6,920 nucleotides of DNA from NCBI GenBank assembly GCA_004376785.1, contig SOIY01000247.1, positions 1 through 6,920 on the forward strand, given 5' to 3'. Made by a program: the position numbers and the translations under genes. Below the pieces are notes generated by a model. The model was not told the origin of the DNA and searched no databases. It saw nothing but the letters and a program-made list of their open reading frames with translations. Every line of letters begins with the position of its first letter. The first letter of the stretch is position 1. Shown piece by piece: positions 6,240-6,920 of the stretch. The DNA comes from Candidatus Stahliibacteriota bacterium (lineage in GTDB: Bacteria; Hydrothermota; Tepidihabitantia; SM23-42).

Positions 6240-6918
6240 CGCTGTTGAAAAAAAACTGGGCATAAGATTTAAGAGACGGAAGTTCTTAAAACTCGCTTTT
6301 ACCCATTCGTCATTTTTGCAAACACAGCATAAAATAGCCCAAAAATCGAATGAAACCCTGGAGTTTCTTGGCGATGCGGTTTTAGAATTAATAACTAGAG
6401 AGTATCTTTTGCGAAAATTTCCTGAGGCAAACGAAGGAGAATTGAGTGAATTAAAAAAAATGTATACCAGTACAGATGCATTATATAAAACTGGCAAAAA
6501 ACTTGGTCTGGGAAAATTCTTACTAATGGACAAGGGCGAGGAATTAACCGGAGGACGAAACCGACCATCTAATATTGCTGATTGTGTGGAAGCAGTTATT
6601 GGAGCACTTTATCTTGACCGTGGATTAAAATATGTCGAAAAATTCCTATGTCGTATATTATTTAAGAAAAGAATAATTAAGCAAAAAGACCATAAATCGC
6701 TTTTAAACCAGTGGACAATGCAAAAGCAATATGTTATTTATTATAAGATCAACAAAGAACAAGGCCCACCACATCATAAAATATTCCATGTTAATCTTTA
6801 TATAAATAAGAAAAAGGTAGGACAGGGATCAGGTAATACAAAGAAGAAAGCTGAGCAGGAAGCAGCCAAGAATTTCCTTCAGGGAAATGCTAAATTAAAA
6901 ATATCAAATGTCAAATGA
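6220..6918 (+). CDS. rnc: Ribonuclease III
   Basis: Double-strand-specific endoribonuclease that matures rRNA precursors and other structured RNAs. 232 residues. The endonuclease domain (about 6-150) has the signature NETLEFLGDAVL (44-55), with Glu45, Glu48 and Asp52. NEGELS contains Glu72, and ADCVEAVIGALYLD supplies the catalytic Asp121 and Glu124, matching Asp114 and Glu117 of E. coli. The double-stranded RNA-binding domain (about 159-221) ends in GSGNTKKKAEQEAAKNFL. All catalytic residues are present. The start ATG lies inside ridA (20-bp overlap) with no good ribosome site, so translation is probably coupled to ridA. The last residues, KLKISNVK, come from AT-rich sequence that resembles an intergenic repeat, and the stop is two bases from the window end. 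It could cut the double-stranded parts of a longer SRP RNA transcript, but nothing here shows that. Confidence 0.96.
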   Translation: MPLLNYSAVEKKLGIRFKRRKFLKLAFTHSSFLQTQHKIAQKSNETLEFLGDAVLELITREYLLRKFPEANEGELSELKKMYTSTDALYKTGKKLGLGKFLLMDKGEELTGGRNRPSNIADCVEAVIGALYLDRGLKYVEKFLCRILFKKRIIKQKDHKSLLNQWTMQKQYVIYYKINKEQGPPHHKIFHVNLYINKKKVGQGSGNTKKKAEQEAAKNFLQGNAKLKISNVK

Positions 6919-6920
6919 AT
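6892..6920. repeat. Degenerate AT-rich repeat at the end of rnc
   Basis: The stretch contains TATCAAATGTCAAATG-type units that repeat with a period of about seven bases and run past the stop codon. It looks like the edge of an intergenic repeat of the same general class as that before dnaX. The window ends too soon to be sure. Confidence 0.35.

Noticed and set aside
6234..6533. Open frame of 99 codons on the minus strand
   Set aside because: It is antisense to the catalytic domain of rnc and shows no protein family features.

Overview
The window is an AT-rich bacterial chromosome segment carrying housekeeping genes. A lipobox-bearing TPR lipoprotein and a SPOR-domain protein point to a diderm (Gram-negative-type) bacterium. 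The protein sequences are not close to any model organism I recognise. Short degenerate repeats of the CCAAATTCCAA type are, as far as I recall, common in uncultivated candidate-phylum genomes of the WOR-3/Stahlbacteria kind, so an assignment there is a guess and nothing more.

Minus strand, read right to left from about 4490 to 8: a sigma70-type promoter, a TPR-repeat lipoprotein gene (3237-4451), a membrane-anchored NMT1/SsuA-like solute-binding protein gene (2242-3237, overlapping by one base), a large-type SRP RNA gene (about 1949-2239), a short repeat element plus possible promoter (1775-1873), dnaX (318-1754) and a ybaB/ebfC-family gene (8-292). The order SRP RNA - dnaX - ybaB is the arrangement known from Bacillus subtilis (scr-dnaX-yaaK-recR). 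recR would be expected just beyond base 1 but cannot be seen here.

Plus strand, from about 4544 to 6918: a promoter that nearly abuts the start codon, a secreted or anchored beta-propeller-like protein with a C-terminal SPOR domain (4572-5858), ridA (5862-6239) and rnc for RNase III (6220-6918). Gaps of three bases and an overlap of 20 bases suggest one operon. The two operons diverge from a roughly 120-bp control region containing two near-identical, inverted promoters.

I see no mobile-element genes, CRISPR array, defence system or new multi-gene system. The points most worth a second look are: a palindromic hairpin inserted in the Alu-domain part of the SRP RNA; a -1 frameshift cassette in dnaX identical over twelve bases to the E. 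coli tau/gamma site as I remember it; a probable leaderless mRNA for the SPOR gene; and intergenic repeat sequence lying at the N-terminus of the dnaX frame and the C-terminus of rnc.
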